Notes: generated by a model not told the origin, from the letters alone. A stretch of DNA of 64,000 bases from Tunturiibacter empetritectus (GCF_013410875.1 NZ_JACCCU010000001.1:558001-622000); one strand, 5' to 3'. Numbered from the stretch's first letter, positions 1-9,311 are shown. Made by a program: numbers and translations.

Positions 1-1080
1 CAACTCCTGGCGAATCTCCTCCTGCGAATGTCCAGGAAAGATGCGGCAATTGACATTGGCAACCGCACTCCCCGGCAACGCATTCGGCGCATGGCCTGCA
101 GACATCATCGTCGCAACGCAGGTCGTATGCAGCAGCGAGTTGTAGATCGGGTCCTTCGACAACCGCTGCGCCGCCGCTGCATCCGGCACCGGCCCCGATA
201 CAGCTTTCAGATCCTCCGCCAGCTGCCCATCTTTCGTCTTCGCGCTACTCGCAAAATAAACTCGCGTTACCTCATTCGTCTCCAAAGGAAAAGTTGTTTT
301 CTCCAGGCGTCCCAGCGCATCCGCAACATGGTAGATCGCATTATCTGGCCGGGGCAGGGAGCTGTGCCCACCAGGGTTCGTCGCCGTCACACGATAGTCC
401 GCATAAAGCTTCTCCGTCGCTTCAATGTCCATGCTGACAGCTCTACCCTTCTCCAACTCAGGTCCCCCTGCATCCGGATTCAGCGCAAACCCGCCATCAA
501 TCAGATCGCGATGATTCTTCAGCAGCCAATCCACTCCATTCGACTTCCCACCCTCTTCGTCTGCAGTCAAAGCAACAATGATGTCGCGATCAGGAACAAA
601 ACCCTCCCGCCTCATCCGAATAAAACTCTCGACGACAGCAGCATCGCTGTCCTTCATATCCTGCGTTCCACGTCCGTAAAAATAGCCGTCTTTCTCAACA
701 AACTGAAACGGGTCCGTCGTCCAGTCCGACCGCTTCGCCTCGACCACATCGATATGCCCGATGATCAAAACCGGCTTCAACGTTGAGCCAGCGCGTCCTC
801 GATATCGAGCCACCATATTGCCCTTCCTGTCATTCGGCCCCATCACCACCACATCCGACTCCGCAAACCCAGCATCGAGCAGCCGCTTTTTCATCGCATC
901 GGCCGCCACCGTCGTGCTCCCAACCGAGTCCGTCGTATTAGTCTCGATCAGTTGCTGAAAGATCTCACGCGCAAGCGCCTTATCGGCAACCGGCAACTGA
1001 TTTGGCTGAGCAAAAAGTGCGGAAGTCAAAACAACAGAAATTAGACAAGCGGCAATCGATCTCAAGGAAGCGATCCTCAT
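1..1080 (-). CDS. Secreted M20-family metallopeptidase (C-terminus cut by window edge)
   Basis: The first 360 residues of an M20 (carboxypeptidase G2/ArgE-like) zinc hydrolase; the gene runs off the left edge. Residues 1-25 form a signal peptide ending LTSALFAQ, so the enzyme is probably periplasmic or secreted. The family landmarks are in order: GHIDVV (H109, D111, metal ligand and adjacent acid), GRGTQDMKD (bridging D141), TADEEGG (E175/E176, general base and metal ligand), then TNPGGHSSLPRP, the start of the inserted dimerisation domain. The family hydrolyses terminal amide or peptide bonds; the substrate cannot be read from the sequence. The start ATG follows about 240 bp that it shares divergently with the multicopper oxidase gene. 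Family assignment is firm; the C-terminal metal-binding half is not visible. Confidence 0.9.
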   Translation of the reverse strand, partial: MRIASLRSIAACLISVVLTSALFAQPNQLPVADKALAREIFQQLIETNTTDSVGSTTVAADAMKKRLLDAGFAESDVVVMGPNDRKGNMVARYRGRAGSTLKPVLIIGHIDVVEAKRSDWTTDPFQFVEKDGYFYGRGTQDMKDSDAAVVESFIRMRREGFVPDRDIIVALTADEEGGKSNGVDWLLKNHRDLIDGGFALNPDAGGPELEKGRAVSMDIEATEKLYADYRVTATNPGGHSSLPRPDNAIYHVADALGRLEKTTFPLETNEVTRVYFASSAKTKDGQLAEDLKAVSGPVPDAAAAQRLSKDPIYNSLLHTTCVATMMSAGHAPNALPGSAVANVNCRIFPGHSQEEIRQEL

Positions 1081-1324
1081 ACGTCAGGTAGAAAAGATGG
1101 TCCTATATTCGCACGAACATCGCACGCGGCCCCAGACATTCCATCTTCTACTACAAGGTCCATCTTGCCTGCAGCGCAAAAACATCCAAAAAAAACGCAT
1201 CGGAAACCCCACCAGCAAATACTTCCAAGGCTCAGCAAATATCAACCTTCTGGACAACGCCGCCACTAAACGCTTATTACTCTAAGACACCACAAGAATC
1301 ATTCCGATCGCGAAGTGAGTTCTG

Positions 1325-2716
1325 ATGAACCGCAGAAAGTTTCTGGCCGCAACCGGTGCAGCCCTGGCAAACGCCGCCATTCCACACCGCGGTTGGACAG
1401 CGCCAGCCGCAGAATCCCACGCCGCCGATCTGCGCCTGCGCATCGAGCCCTGCACTCTGGACATCGGTCGCGGCGTCCAGATCAACACCGTCGCCTACAA
1501 CGGCCAGGTCCCCGGCCCTCTGCTCCGTTTTAAAAAAGGCAAGCCGGTTACGATCGACGTCACCAACGCCTCGAAAAACCCTGACCTCGTCCACTGGCAC
1601 GGCCTCACCACCGAGACCCTGAATGACGGCGCTGTAGAAGAAGGCTCTCCGTTGATCGCACCCGGAGCGACCCTGCGCTATCACCTCACGCCAAACCCCT
1701 CAGGCACCCGCTGGTACCATACCCATGCCATGGCCATGGGCGATCTCTCCCTCGCAGCCTACACCGGCCAGTTCGGATTTCTCCTCGTTGACGGTGCACC
1801 CGACCCAGGCCGTCACGACAAAGAGATCAATCTCGCAATCCATCATTGGGGGCCGCACTTTGTCCCCATGGTCGAAACCATGCGAGCCGAATCGCAGAAC
1901 ATGCCACAGACCACCGGCTCCGACGTTGGCTACGATCACGCCACCATCAATGCGCACATGCTCGGCGCAGGCGAGCCTATCCGCGTCAAGCAAGGAGAGC
2001 GCGTTCTCTTCCGCCTCCTCAACGCAAGCGCGACCGAAAATGCAGTGCTCGCTCTCCCCGGCCATACGTTCAAGGTTGTCGCCATGGACGGGAATCCGGT
2101 CCCCACTCCATACACCGTCGAAGTGCTCTCCCTCGCCGTCGCAGAACGTGTCGATGTCATCGTCGAGATGAACTCCCCAGGCGTCTGGATCCTCGGTTCA
2201 ACCCTCAAGGAGAGCCGCGACATCGGATTGGGAGTTGTTGTCGAGTACGCCGGCAAATCGGGCGAACCCGTCTGGCGCGACCCGCAACCTACCGAATGGG
2301 ACTATACCCGATTCGCCGCCACAGATGCAGTCGCAGAGCCCGAAGAAACCTTCACCCTCACCTTCCGCGACGCCGGCACGCTCAACGGTTCGAAGTTCGA
2401 CACCTGGACGATCAACGGCGATGCATGGCCCAACGTCAAACCGTTGATGGTCAAGCACGGCAAACGCTATCGCATGCTCTTCCGCAACGCCAGCGGCGAT
2501 CAGCATCCCATCCACCTCCATCGGCACAGCTTTGAAGTCACTAGGATCGACGACCAGCACCTCAGCGGACTCATTAAAGACACCGTCAACGTCATGCCAC
2601 TTCAAACCGTAGCCGTAGACTTCCTCGCAGACAACCCAGGCGACGCGCTCCTGCACTGCCATCAGCAGCTCCACATGGACTACGGCTTCATGCAGATCAT
2701 CAAATACACGGACTAG
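1325..2716 (+). CDS. Tat-exported multicopper oxidase (laccase-like)
   Basis: A 463-residue three-cupredoxin-domain multicopper oxidase. The N-terminus NRRKFLAATGAALA is a twin-arginine signal, which suits export of a folded copper enzyme. All four copper-binding blocks are present: HWHG (residues 90-93), WYHTHA (130-135), HPIHLH (from 394) and HCHQQLHMDYGFM (from 444), giving the type 1 copper and the trinuclear centre. The family oxidises phenols, metals or other donors with four-electron reduction of oxygen to water. There is no Met-rich insert of the CueO type, so a metal-oxidase role is not indicated. The stop codon is two bases before the ATG of the quinoprotein gene, implying co-transcription and coupled translation. 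The donor substrate is unknown. Confidence 0.93.
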   Translation: MNRRKFLAATGAALANAAIPHRGWTAPAAESHAADLRLRIEPCTLDIGRGVQINTVAYNGQVPGPLLRFKKGKPVTIDVTNASKNPDLVHWHGLTTETLNDGAVEEGSPLIAPGATLRYHLTPNPSGTRWYHTHAMAMGDLSLAAYTGQFGFLLVDGAPDPGRHDKEINLAIHHWGPHFVPMVETMRAESQNMPQTTGSDVGYDHATINAHMLGAGEPIRVKQGERVLFRLLNASATENAVLALPGHTFKVVAMDGNPVPTPYTVEVLSLAVAERVDVIVEMNSPGVWILGSTLKESRDIGLGVVVEYAGKSGEPVWRDPQPTEWDYTRFAATDAVAEPEETFTLTFRDAGTLNGSKFDTWTINGDAWPNVKPLMVKHGKRYRMLFRNASGDQHPIHLHRHSFEVTRIDDQHLSGLIKDTVNVMPLQTVAVDFLADNPGDALLHCHQQLHMDYGFMQIIKYTD

Positions 2717-2718
2717 CC

Positions 2719-5184
2719 ATGGGCCAAGTGAAAAGACTAAGTTCAATCACAGGCAAACTCGCTCCCCTTCTACTCGCAGGCGTCCTCACGTCGACCCTCG
2801 GCAGCCGCGAACACACTCTCGCTGCTGCCAGCCCACAAGCAAAGGAGCACGCAGCACCACGCACAGACTGGCCAGTCTACGGCGGCCAGAGCGCAGACGA
2901 TCACTACTCTGCTCTCCATCAGATCGATCGCACCAACGTCCACAAGCTCAAAGTCGCATGGACCTTCGACACCAGAGAGCCCGGCGGCCTCCAGACTAAT
3001 CCGCTCATCGTCGGACGCATTCTCTTCGGCTTCACGCCCATGCAAAAGGTCATCGCGCTCGACGCCGCCACAGGAAAAAATCTCTGGACCTTCAGCACAG
3101 GAACCCCCGGCCTCCAGCCCACACGTGGGCTCAGCTACTGGACCGACGGAGCCCAAAGCATCCTCTTCGCTGGTCTCCTGACCAACCTCTACGCCATCGA
3201 TCCCGCCACCGGCAAACTCATCCCCAGCTTTGGCGATGGCGGAAAGATCGACCTCCGCAAAGATCTCAACGAAAAAGACGTCACGCAATCCTTCGCCGCC
3301 CTCACCACTCCAGGCCTCATCTACAAAGACATGATCATCGTTGGCTTTCGCGCGCCCGAGACCGAGCCTGCACTGCACGGCGACATCCGCGCCTACGACG
3401 TCCACTCCGGCAATCTCCGCTGGATCTTCCACACCATTCCTGTTCCCGGAGAACCCGGCTACGAGACCTGGCCCAAAGACGCATGGAAGGTCACCGGCTC
3501 CGCCAACAACTGGACCGGCATGGCCCTCGACGAAACCCGCGGCATCGTCTACGTTCCCACTGGCTCCGCGGTCAACGACTTCTACGGCTTCGACCGCATC
3601 GGCGACGACCTCTACGCCAACACCCTTCTCGCGCTCGACGCCAACACCGGCCAACGCCTCTGGCACTTTCAAGGCGTCCATCACGACATCTGGGACCGCG
3701 ACTTCCCGTCGCCCCCGTCTCTCGTCACCGTCCGCTCCCACGGCAAACAAGTCGACGCCGTAGCCCAAACCACCAAGCAGGGCTACCTCTTCCTCTTCGA
3801 CCGCACCAACGGTAAGCCGCTCTTTTCGATCGAAGAAAAGCCGTTCCCTGCCTCCACCACCCCCGGCGAAAAAGCCTCCCCCACTCAGCCAATCCCATCC
3901 ATCCCCGCCCCCTACGCCCGCCAGCTCCTCACCGCCGATATGCTCACCACCCGCACCCCCGAGGCGCACGCCTGGGCAGCCGAGCAGTTCAAATCCTTCA
4001 TCAGCAACGGCATCTTCGTCCCCTTCACTGTCGACAAGCAAACCGTAGTCTTCCCCGGCTTCGACGGCGGCGCCGAATGGGGCGGTTCAGCCGTCGACAT
4101 CAAAACCGGCGTCATCTACATCAACGCGAACGACATCGTCTGGACCGGCGGCCTCACCGAAAACAAACCCGGCGGCAGCCTCGGCGCCAACGTCTACCAA
4201 AGCCAGTGCTCCATCTGCCACGGAGGCGACCGCAAAGGCAGTCCCCCAGCCTTCCCGTCCCTCATCGACGAGCAAAAGCGCCTCTCCGACGCCCAGGTCA
4301 CCGAGATCATCCACAACGGCAAAGGCCGCATGCCCTCTTTCCCCAACGTCGAAGCCGCCCGCCTCACCGCCGTCCTCGAGTACCTTAAAACCGGCGACAC
4401 CGGCAGCCCAGCAACCTCCGCACCAAAATCCGCCAACCGCAACGAGATCGCCGGTGCAAAGATCTACGACAAAAACTGCGCCATCTGCCACGGCGACGAC
4501 CTCCTCGGCGCACCCTCCAACTATCCCGGCCTCCTGGGCGTCCGCCTTCGCCTCACCGATCAGCAGATCCTCTCCAACATCCACAACGGCAAAGGCCGCA
4601 TGCCGTCCTTCCACAAGCTCTCCGATGCCGACACCGCCCATCTCCTTCACTTCCTCGGCGACAGTGCCTCCCCCATCATCGAAGCCGCCGTCACCTCCAA
4701 CAACTCCTCCAAAAAAGAAGTCGAATCCGCCCTGGCCCCACCCGGCGGCTTCGCCAAATATCGCTTCACCGGCTACCGCAAGTTCCTCGACCCCGACGGC
4801 TACCCCGCCGTTCAACCCCCTTGGGGCACCCTCAACGCCATCGACCTCAACACCGGCCGCTACCTCTGGAAGATCCCCCTAGGCAACTATCCCGAACTCG
4901 CCGCCAACGGCCTCAAGGACACCGGCACCGAAAACTACGGCGGCCCCATCGTCACCGCCAGCGGCATCGTCTTCATCGCCGCCACCAACTTCGACCACAC
5001 CCTGCGCGCATTCGACAGCCACACCGGCGCGCTCCTCTGGCAAGGCGACCTACCATACGCCGGCAACGCCACCCCCGCCACCTACATGGTCGACGGCCGC
5101 CAGTACGTCGTCATCGCCACCAGCAACGCCCGCAACCCCAAAGGCCCGCAGGGAGCAGCCTACGTAGCCTTCGCTCTACCATAG
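2719..5184 (+). CDS. Secreted PQQ-dependent dehydrogenase with two inserted cytochrome c domains
   Basis: An 821-residue quinoprotein with an N-terminal signal peptide. The start of the eight-bladed propeller is seen in DWPVYGGQSADDHYSAL (about residues 50-67) and continues through blade motifs such as GYLFLFDRTNGKPLF. Two haem-c domains sit in tandem inside the propeller region: CSICH at 497-501 with a candidate Met ligand at 538 (GRMPSF), and CAICH at 587-591 with Met 628 (again GRMPSF). Propeller sequence resumes after about residue 675 (PPWGTLNAIDLNTGRYLWK). It resembles the glucose/alcohol quinoprotein dehydrogenases; electrons would pass from PQQ through the two haems to a periplasmic acceptor. 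Coupling to the oxidase gene upstream suggests a shared role. The substrate (sugar or alcohol) is not readable. Confidence 0.9.
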   Translation: MGQVKRLSSITGKLAPLLLAGVLTSTLGSREHTLAAASPQAKEHAAPRTDWPVYGGQSADDHYSALHQIDRTNVHKLKVAWTFDTREPGGLQTNPLIVGRILFGFTPMQKVIALDAATGKNLWTFSTGTPGLQPTRGLSYWTDGAQSILFAGLLTNLYAIDPATGKLIPSFGDGGKIDLRKDLNEKDVTQSFAALTTPGLIYKDMIIVGFRAPETEPALHGDIRAYDVHSGNLRWIFHTIPVPGEPGYETWPKDAWKVTGSANNWTGMALDETRGIVYVPTGSAVNDFYGFDRIGDDLYANTLLALDANTGQRLWHFQGVHHDIWDRDFPSPPSLVTVRSHGKQVDAVAQTTKQGYLFLFDRTNGKPLFSIEEKPFPASTTPGEKASPTQPIPSIPAPYARQLLTADMLTTRTPEAHAWAAEQFKSFISNGIFVPFTVDKQTVVFPGFDGGAEWGGSAVDIKTGVIYINANDIVWTGGLTENKPGGSLGANVYQSQCSICHGGDRKGSPPAFPSLIDEQKRLSDAQVTEIIHNGKGRMPSFPNVEAARLTAVLEYLKTGDTGSPATSAPKSANRNEIAGAKIYDKNCAICHGDDLLGAPSNYPGLLGVRLRLTDQQILSNIHNGKGRMPSFHKLSDADTAHLLHFLGDSASPIIEAAVTSNNSSKKEVESALAPPGGFAKYRFTGYRKFLDPDGYPAVQPPWGTLNAIDLNTGRYLWKIPLGNYPELAANGLKDTGTENYGGPIVTASGIVFIAATNFDHTLRAFDSHTGALLWQGDLPYAGNATPATYMVDGRQYVVIATSNARNPKGPQGAAYVAFALP

Positions 5185-5225
5185 AATCAACCAGGCACCA
5201 CGCAACAGAAGGGAAATCCACCAAC

Positions 5226-6479
5226 GTGAACATGCAGATCCGTGTACGACTCGGCGCCATGATGTTCCTCGAGTACTTCATCTGGGGAGCCTGGTACGTC
5301 ACCGTCGGCACCTGGCTCGCCTCCGGGCTCCACTTCACCGGCCAGCAGATCGGCCTCGCCGCCGGCACCACCGCCGTCGGAGCCATGATCGCCCCCTTCT
5401 TCGTCGGCCTCATCGCCGACAAGCTCTTCGCCACCCAACGCGTCCTCGCCGCACTCCATCTCCTCGGCGGCATCCTCCTCTTCCTCGCCTCGCAACAAAT
5501 CGCCTTCAGCGCCATCTACCCGCTCCTCCTGCTCTACTGCCTCTGCTTCATGCCCACCCTCGCCCTCACCAACTCGCTCGCCTTCCGCCAGATGTCCGAC
5601 CCCAAGTTGGAGTTCGGCCCCATCCGCGTCCTCGGCACCGCCGGTTGGATCGCCGCCGGCCTCCTCGTAGGAACCCTCCGCCTCGAAGCCACCGCACGCC
5701 CCCTCCAACTAGCCGCCGCCCTCTCCATCCTGATGGCACTCTACTGCCTCACCCTACCCGACACCCCACCCCTCGCCCGCGAAGGCCGCTTCACCCTCTC
5801 CAGCATCTTCCCCCGCGAAGCCATCGCTCTCCTCCGCGAACGCTCCATGGCCGTCTTCGCCATCGCCTCCTTCCTCATCTGCATTCCGCTGCAGTTCTAC
5901 TACGCCTTCACCAACCTCTTTCTCAACGAATCAGGCGTCCACAACGCCGCAGGCAAGATGACCGGCGGTCAGATGTCCGAGCTCTTCTGCATGCTCCTCA
6001 TCCCCTGGTTCTTCCGTCGCCTCGGCGTCAAATACATGCTCGTAGCGGGCATGTCCGCCTGGGTGCTCCGCTATCTCCTCTTCGCCTACGGCAACGCCGA
6101 CAGCAAAGTCTGGATGTTCTGGCTAGGCATCCTCCTCCACGGCATCTGCTACGACTTCTTCTTCGTCACCGGCCAGATCTACATCGACCGCAAAGCCTCC
6201 GCAGCGCTCCGTGCAGCAGCGCAGGGCCTCATCACCTTCATCACCTATGGAGCAGGCATGTTCGTAGGCTCCTGGCTCTCAGGAGCTGTCGTAGAACGCT
6301 ACACCACCGCATCGACAACGGGCGCACCCATACACTCGTGGCAATCGATCTGGCTCGTAGCAGCCGGCGCATCAGCCGCAGTCCTCGTCCTCTTCCTGGT
6401 CACGTTCACTGACAAGGAAAGCGCAACAGTTACGGCAAGAGAGAGCGCCGGAGCAATACCAATCGAATCCCCTCTTTAG
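5226..6479 (+). CDS. MFS permease of the nucleoside:H+ symporter (NupG-like) family
   Basis: About 417 residues, almost entirely transmembrane. The opening RLGAMMFLEYFIWGAWYVTVGTWL is characteristic of the nucleoside:proton symporter branch of the major facilitator superfamily, and the remainder (RQMSDPKLEFGPIRVLGTAGWI, GICYDFFFVTGQIYID) also fits NupG/YegT relatives. The start chosen is GTG at 5226, 12 bases after AGAAGGG; ATG at 5232 is the alternative. It lies 41 bp after the quinoprotein stop on the same strand, so it may be co-transcribed. Acidobacterial members are often annotated as nucleoside or sugar permeases; the transported solute is unproven. Confidence 0.85.
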   Translation: MNMQIRVRLGAMMFLEYFIWGAWYVTVGTWLASGLHFTGQQIGLAAGTTAVGAMIAPFFVGLIADKLFATQRVLAALHLLGGILLFLASQQIAFSAIYPLLLLYCLCFMPTLALTNSLAFRQMSDPKLEFGPIRVLGTAGWIAAGLLVGTLRLEATARPLQLAAALSILMALYCLTLPDTPPLAREGRFTLSSIFPREAIALLRERSMAVFAIASFLICIPLQFYYAFTNLFLNESGVHNAAGKMTGGQMSELFCMLLIPWFFRRLGVKYMLVAGMSAWVLRYLLFAYGNADSKVWMFWLGILLHGICYDFFFVTGQIYIDRKASAALRAAAQGLITFITYGAGMFVGSWLSGAVVERYTTASTTGAPIHSWQSIWLVAAGASAAVLVLFLVTFTDKESATVTARESAGAIPIESPL

Positions 6480-6513
6480 AGCAACGCCGCAGTAAGAGTC
6501 GCTTTCGTTTTTT

Positions 6514-6543
6514 GTTGTCATTCCCGAAGGGAATCTGCGTTTG
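6514..6543 (+). repeat. Short dispersed repeat, family 2, copy 1
   Basis: A 30-bp unit containing TTCCCGAAGGGAA followed by TCTGCGTTTG. A second copy is at 7819-7848. The core folds as a short hairpin with a GA-rich loop. The two copies differ by a T-to-C change matched by an A-to-G change on the other arm, so pairing is preserved. Confidence 0.7.
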
Positions 6544-6579
6544 TAGTCCATCAGGCAGATAGCCTTCGCGTAAAAGAAA

Positions 6580-6739
6580 TGTCCTGCCGGACGGGCCCAC
6601 TACGCGTGGCGCGGTCACTTCGTGACTTGCATACCGCTTCGCGAAGGAAGATGATTCCGACCAACGGGAGGACCACGCGAAGCCTTAAAAAGACGTGTGA
6701 ACGCCCGCTGCCCGCGCAGGGCGCCTGTCCGGCAGGACA
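6580..6739. repeat. Long palindromic intergenic element, copy A
   Basis: A 160-bp element with perfect 13-bp terminal inverted repeats (TGTCCTGCCGGAC at 6580-6592, its complement at 6727-6739). Inside are the family landmarks GGTCACTTCGTGAC, CCGACCAACGGGAGGACC and CCGCGCAGGGCGC. It lies between two convergent genes, 100 bp after the permease stop and 7 bp before the stop of the isomerase gene. The right inner arm is more decayed than in copies C and E. No gene is encoded. Confidence 0.85.
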
Positions 6740-6746
6740 CTATCTT

Positions 6747-7712
6747 TTAAGCCCACCAAGCCTCAACCGGAGGCTCCTTCAGCAACACCCGCGAAAGCAT
6801 CCCAATCGCCGAAGTCAGCCCCTCTTGCGTTGAAGCCAGAGCATCCTCATGCTCAATACTTATCACATAGTCATACCCCACCAGCCGCAGCGCAGAAGCA
6901 ATCCGCTTCCACTCCAACTCCCCATGCCCCCACCCCACCGAACGAAACAACCACGACCTCTTCGCCATCTCACGATAGCTCTTCGTATCCAGCACGCCAT
7001 TCACATCGCGCATCGCAGCGTTGATCGCCACATCCTTCGCATGAAAGTGAAAGATCGCCTCCCCCAGCGTAGCAATCGCCGCAGGAATATCGATCCCCTG
7101 CCACCACAGATGGCTAGGATCTAAATTGATCCCAACAGAATCACCCACAGCCGCCCGCAGCTTCAGCACAGTCTCCGGGTTATACACACAAAATCCCGGA
7201 TGAGCCTCCAGCGCCACCTTCACTCCAGCATCCTTCGCAAACTGTGCCGCATCCGTCCAGTAGGGAATCAACCGCTCCTCCCACTGCCAGGCCAGCGCAT
7301 CTGAAAACTCAGGCGGCCAAGCCGCCGTGATCCAGTTTGGCGTCACATCCGCCGCCGCCCCACCCGGGCATCCAGAAAATGTAACCACCACAGGCACATG
7401 AATCTGCTCTGCCAGCCTCACCGTCTTTCGCAGCAGTTCGTCGTCACGTCGTGCAATCTCTTTTTGAGGATGAACCGGATTCCCATGGCACGACAGCGCA
7501 CTGATCGTCAGCCCCGCATCCTCCAACTTCGACTGATACGCACGCGCCTCCTCTTTACTCGCAAGCAAAGCATCCAGATCGAGATGGCTACTCCCCGGCC
7601 ACCCGCCCGTCCCAATCTCCAGCGCTTCAATCTGCGGATACTTCTTCAACTCCACCAGCAACGCATCCAGCGTCAACCCATTGAATATCGGCGTAAACAA
7701 CCCTAACCGCAT
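6747..7712 (-). CDS. Sugar phosphate isomerase/epimerase-like TIM-barrel protein
   Basis: A 321-residue protein of the xylose-isomerase-like (AP endonuclease family 2) TIM barrel superfamily. Visible landmarks are MRLGLFTPIF at strand 1, EALEIGTGGW, ISALSCHGNPVHP, VALEAHPGFCVYNPE (metal-ligand Glu and His), VGINLDPSHLWWQG (Asp and His) and IFHFHAKDV; these match the usual Glu/Asp/His metal cluster. There is no signal peptide. The family isomerises or epimerises sugars and inositols. The gene lies downstream of the sugar-porter MFS gene on the same strand, separated by about 150 bp that hold two dispersed repeats, so the pair probably forms one catabolic unit. The exact substrate is unknown. 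Confidence 0.85.
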   Translation of the reverse strand: MRLGLFTPIFNGLTLDALLVELKKYPQIEALEIGTGGWPGSSHLDLDALLASKEEARAYQSKLEDAGLTISALSCHGNPVHPQKEIARRDDELLRKTVRLAEQIHVPVVVTFSGCPGGAAADVTPNWITAAWPPEFSDALAWQWEERLIPYWTDAAQFAKDAGVKVALEAHPGFCVYNPETVLKLRAAVGDSVGINLDPSHLWWQGIDIPAAIATLGEAIFHFHAKDVAINAAMRDVNGVLDTKSYREMAKRSWLFRSVGWGHGELEWKRIASALRLVGYDYVISIEHEDALASTQEGLTSAIGMLSRVLLKEPPVEAWWA

Positions 7713-7756
7713 CGTGCAATCTCCTTGTACTCAGCAAAATCCCACGTCCCACGAAG

Positions 7757-7792
7757 CCGTCATCCTGAACGCAGTGAAGGATCCCCGTATTT
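7757..7792. repeat. Short dispersed repeat, family 1, intergenic copy
   Basis: A 36-bp unit (CCGTCATCCTGAAC through GATCCCCGTATTT) between the isomerase and sugar-porter genes. Its reverse complement recurs inside leuS at 42514-42549 with 33 of 36 bases identical, and a diverged relative lies at the end of the ankyrin gene (31871-31917). Confidence 0.8.
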
Positions 7793-7818
7793 ACTGTTGT
7801 CGTTGCTGTTGCCTTCTC

Positions 7819-7848
7819 GTTGTCATCCCCGAAGGGGATCTGCGTTTG
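7819..7848 (+). repeat. Short dispersed repeat, family 2, copy 2
   Basis: Matches 6514-6543 over 30 bp, with the hairpin core CCCCGAAGGGG in place of TCCCGAAGGGA. The two differences are on opposite arms and keep the stem paired. It ends 11 bp before the stop of the sugar-porter gene. Confidence 0.7.
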
Positions 7849-7859
7849 CATTCGCAAAC

Positions 7860-9218
7860 TCAAGCCGCAGGCTTCACCTTCTCATGTAGATGCTTTTGCA
7901 TCGACTCCAGCGTAAACCCCTTCGTCTCCGGATAAACAAACAACACCACCAGGAACTGCACCACCATCATCGCCGCAAAGAAAAAGAACGGAATCGACTT
8001 CGAGTACCGCGCCAGAATCGGAAACACACCCGCAATCAAAGCATTCGTAATCCAGTGCGCCGACGAGCCCAGACTCTGTCCCTTCGACCGGACACTCGTA
8101 GGAAACACCTCGCTGATATAAACCCAGATCACCGCGCCCTGCGAGAACGCGAAGAAGACAATATAGGCAATCAGCACCACCAGCAGGTACTGCTGATGCG
8201 ACTGCGTCTGGAAGATCATCGCCGCCGCCAGCAGGCATACCCCGCAGCCCACCGCTCCCACCAGCAGCAGTTTCTTACGTCCCACCTTATCGATCAGCGA
8301 GACCCCAGCCAGCGTCGCCACCAGGTTCATCGCGCCAATCGCCACCGCCTGCAGATCGCTCGACACCTGGTTGAACCCAGCACTGGCAAAGATATCGTTC
8401 AGGTAGTAAAGAATCGCGTTGATGCCCGTCAGTTGATTGAAGATCCCAATCGAGATCGCCAGAAAGATCGGCAGTCGGTTCTGCGCAGAGAACAGCTTCG
8501 TCGCCGACTCCAGCCTCTCCTGCCGAATCGACTCGATAATCTCCTGCACCTCAGCCTCGGAGTCAGGCGATCCCATCCGCGTCAGCGTCAACGTCGCCTC
8601 GGCGATCCGGTTCTGCGTAATCAACCAGCGCGAGCTCTGCGGCACGCTCAGCAGCATAATCAGGAACAGCAGCGCAGGAACAAACGCCACTCCAATCTGC
8701 ACCCTCCACTGAATCGCGCCCAGCGCAAAATGCGCCACAATCGCGTTCGACAGGTACGCCAGCAGAATTCCCACCACCACGTTGATCTGAAACAGCCCCA
8801 CCATGCGGCCACGCCACTTCGCCGGCGAAAGCTCCGCGATATAAACCGGCCCCAGCACCGACGAGCCGCCAATCCCCAATCCACCCAGAAACCGGAAGAA
8901 CAGAAAGGTGCTCCAGTTTCCCGCCAGGGCGCACCCCAGCGCAGAGATCACGTACAACACCGCCATCCACCGCAGTGCCTTGCGGCTGCCGATCTTCTGG
9001 CCCAGGGCGCCACTGCCCATCGCACCAATCACTGTCCCCCACAACGCAATCGACACCGTAAAGCCAAGATTCGCGGCAGACAGTTGATACTTGTCCGTCA
9101 GCGCATGGGTAATTCCAGCGATCACAGCCGTGTCGAAGCCAAACAGCAGTCCGCCAAGCGCACCGGTAACAGCGCTCTTGGCCAAAAGAAGAACGGAACT
9201 CGATTTTGAAGTCGTCAT
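7860..9218 (-). CDS. Sugar-porter family MFS transporter
   Basis: A 452-residue, twelve-helix permease of the sugar porter family (XylE/GLUT relatives). Signatures seen are GGLLFGFDTAVIAG in helix 1, RFLGGLGIGGSSVLGPVYIAELSPAKWRGRMVGLFQ, the mid-loop VPQSSRWLI in the position of the usual PESPRWL, NQLTGINAILYY in helix 7 (the sugar-binding QLTGIN block) and VYPETKGFTLE at the C-terminus. It acts in the inner membrane as a proton-linked sugar importer. It leads a leftward unit with the TIM-barrel isomerase, consistent with uptake followed by conversion of one sugar. Two adjacent palindromes at 9312-9335 lie about 95 bp upstream of its start and could bind a regulator. Confidence 0.92.
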   Translation of the reverse strand: MTTSKSSSVLLLAKSAVTGALGGLLFGFDTAVIAGITHALTDKYQLSAANLGFTVSIALWGTVIGAMGSGALGQKIGSRKALRWMAVLYVISALGCALAGNWSTFLFFRFLGGLGIGGSSVLGPVYIAELSPAKWRGRMVGLFQINVVVGILLAYLSNAIVAHFALGAIQWRVQIGVAFVPALLFLIMLLSVPQSSRWLITQNRIAEATLTLTRMGSPDSEAEVQEIIESIRQERLESATKLFSAQNRLPIFLAISIGIFNQLTGINAILYYLNDIFASAGFNQVSSDLQAVAIGAMNLVATLAGVSLIDKVGRKKLLLVGAVGCGVCLLAAAMIFQTQSHQQYLLVVLIAYIVFFAFSQGAVIWVYISEVFPTSVRSKGQSLGSSAHWITNALIAGVFPILARYSKSIPFFFFAAMMVVQFLVVLFVYPETKGFTLESMQKHLHEKVKPAA

Positions 9219-9311
9219 AAGGGCAATGCCTATCCTAGCCGCTGAAACCCAAAAACTACTAAGACCGGCAGGCCAAACTTTCCTGCCGAAAAATAATCGA
9301 AAAGATCTTCA

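Noticed and set aside
2770..4041. A long open frame antisense to the quinoprotein gene
   Set aside because: Gly/Glu/Val-biased composition and no domain; it is the usual high-GC mirror of a C-ending codon gene.
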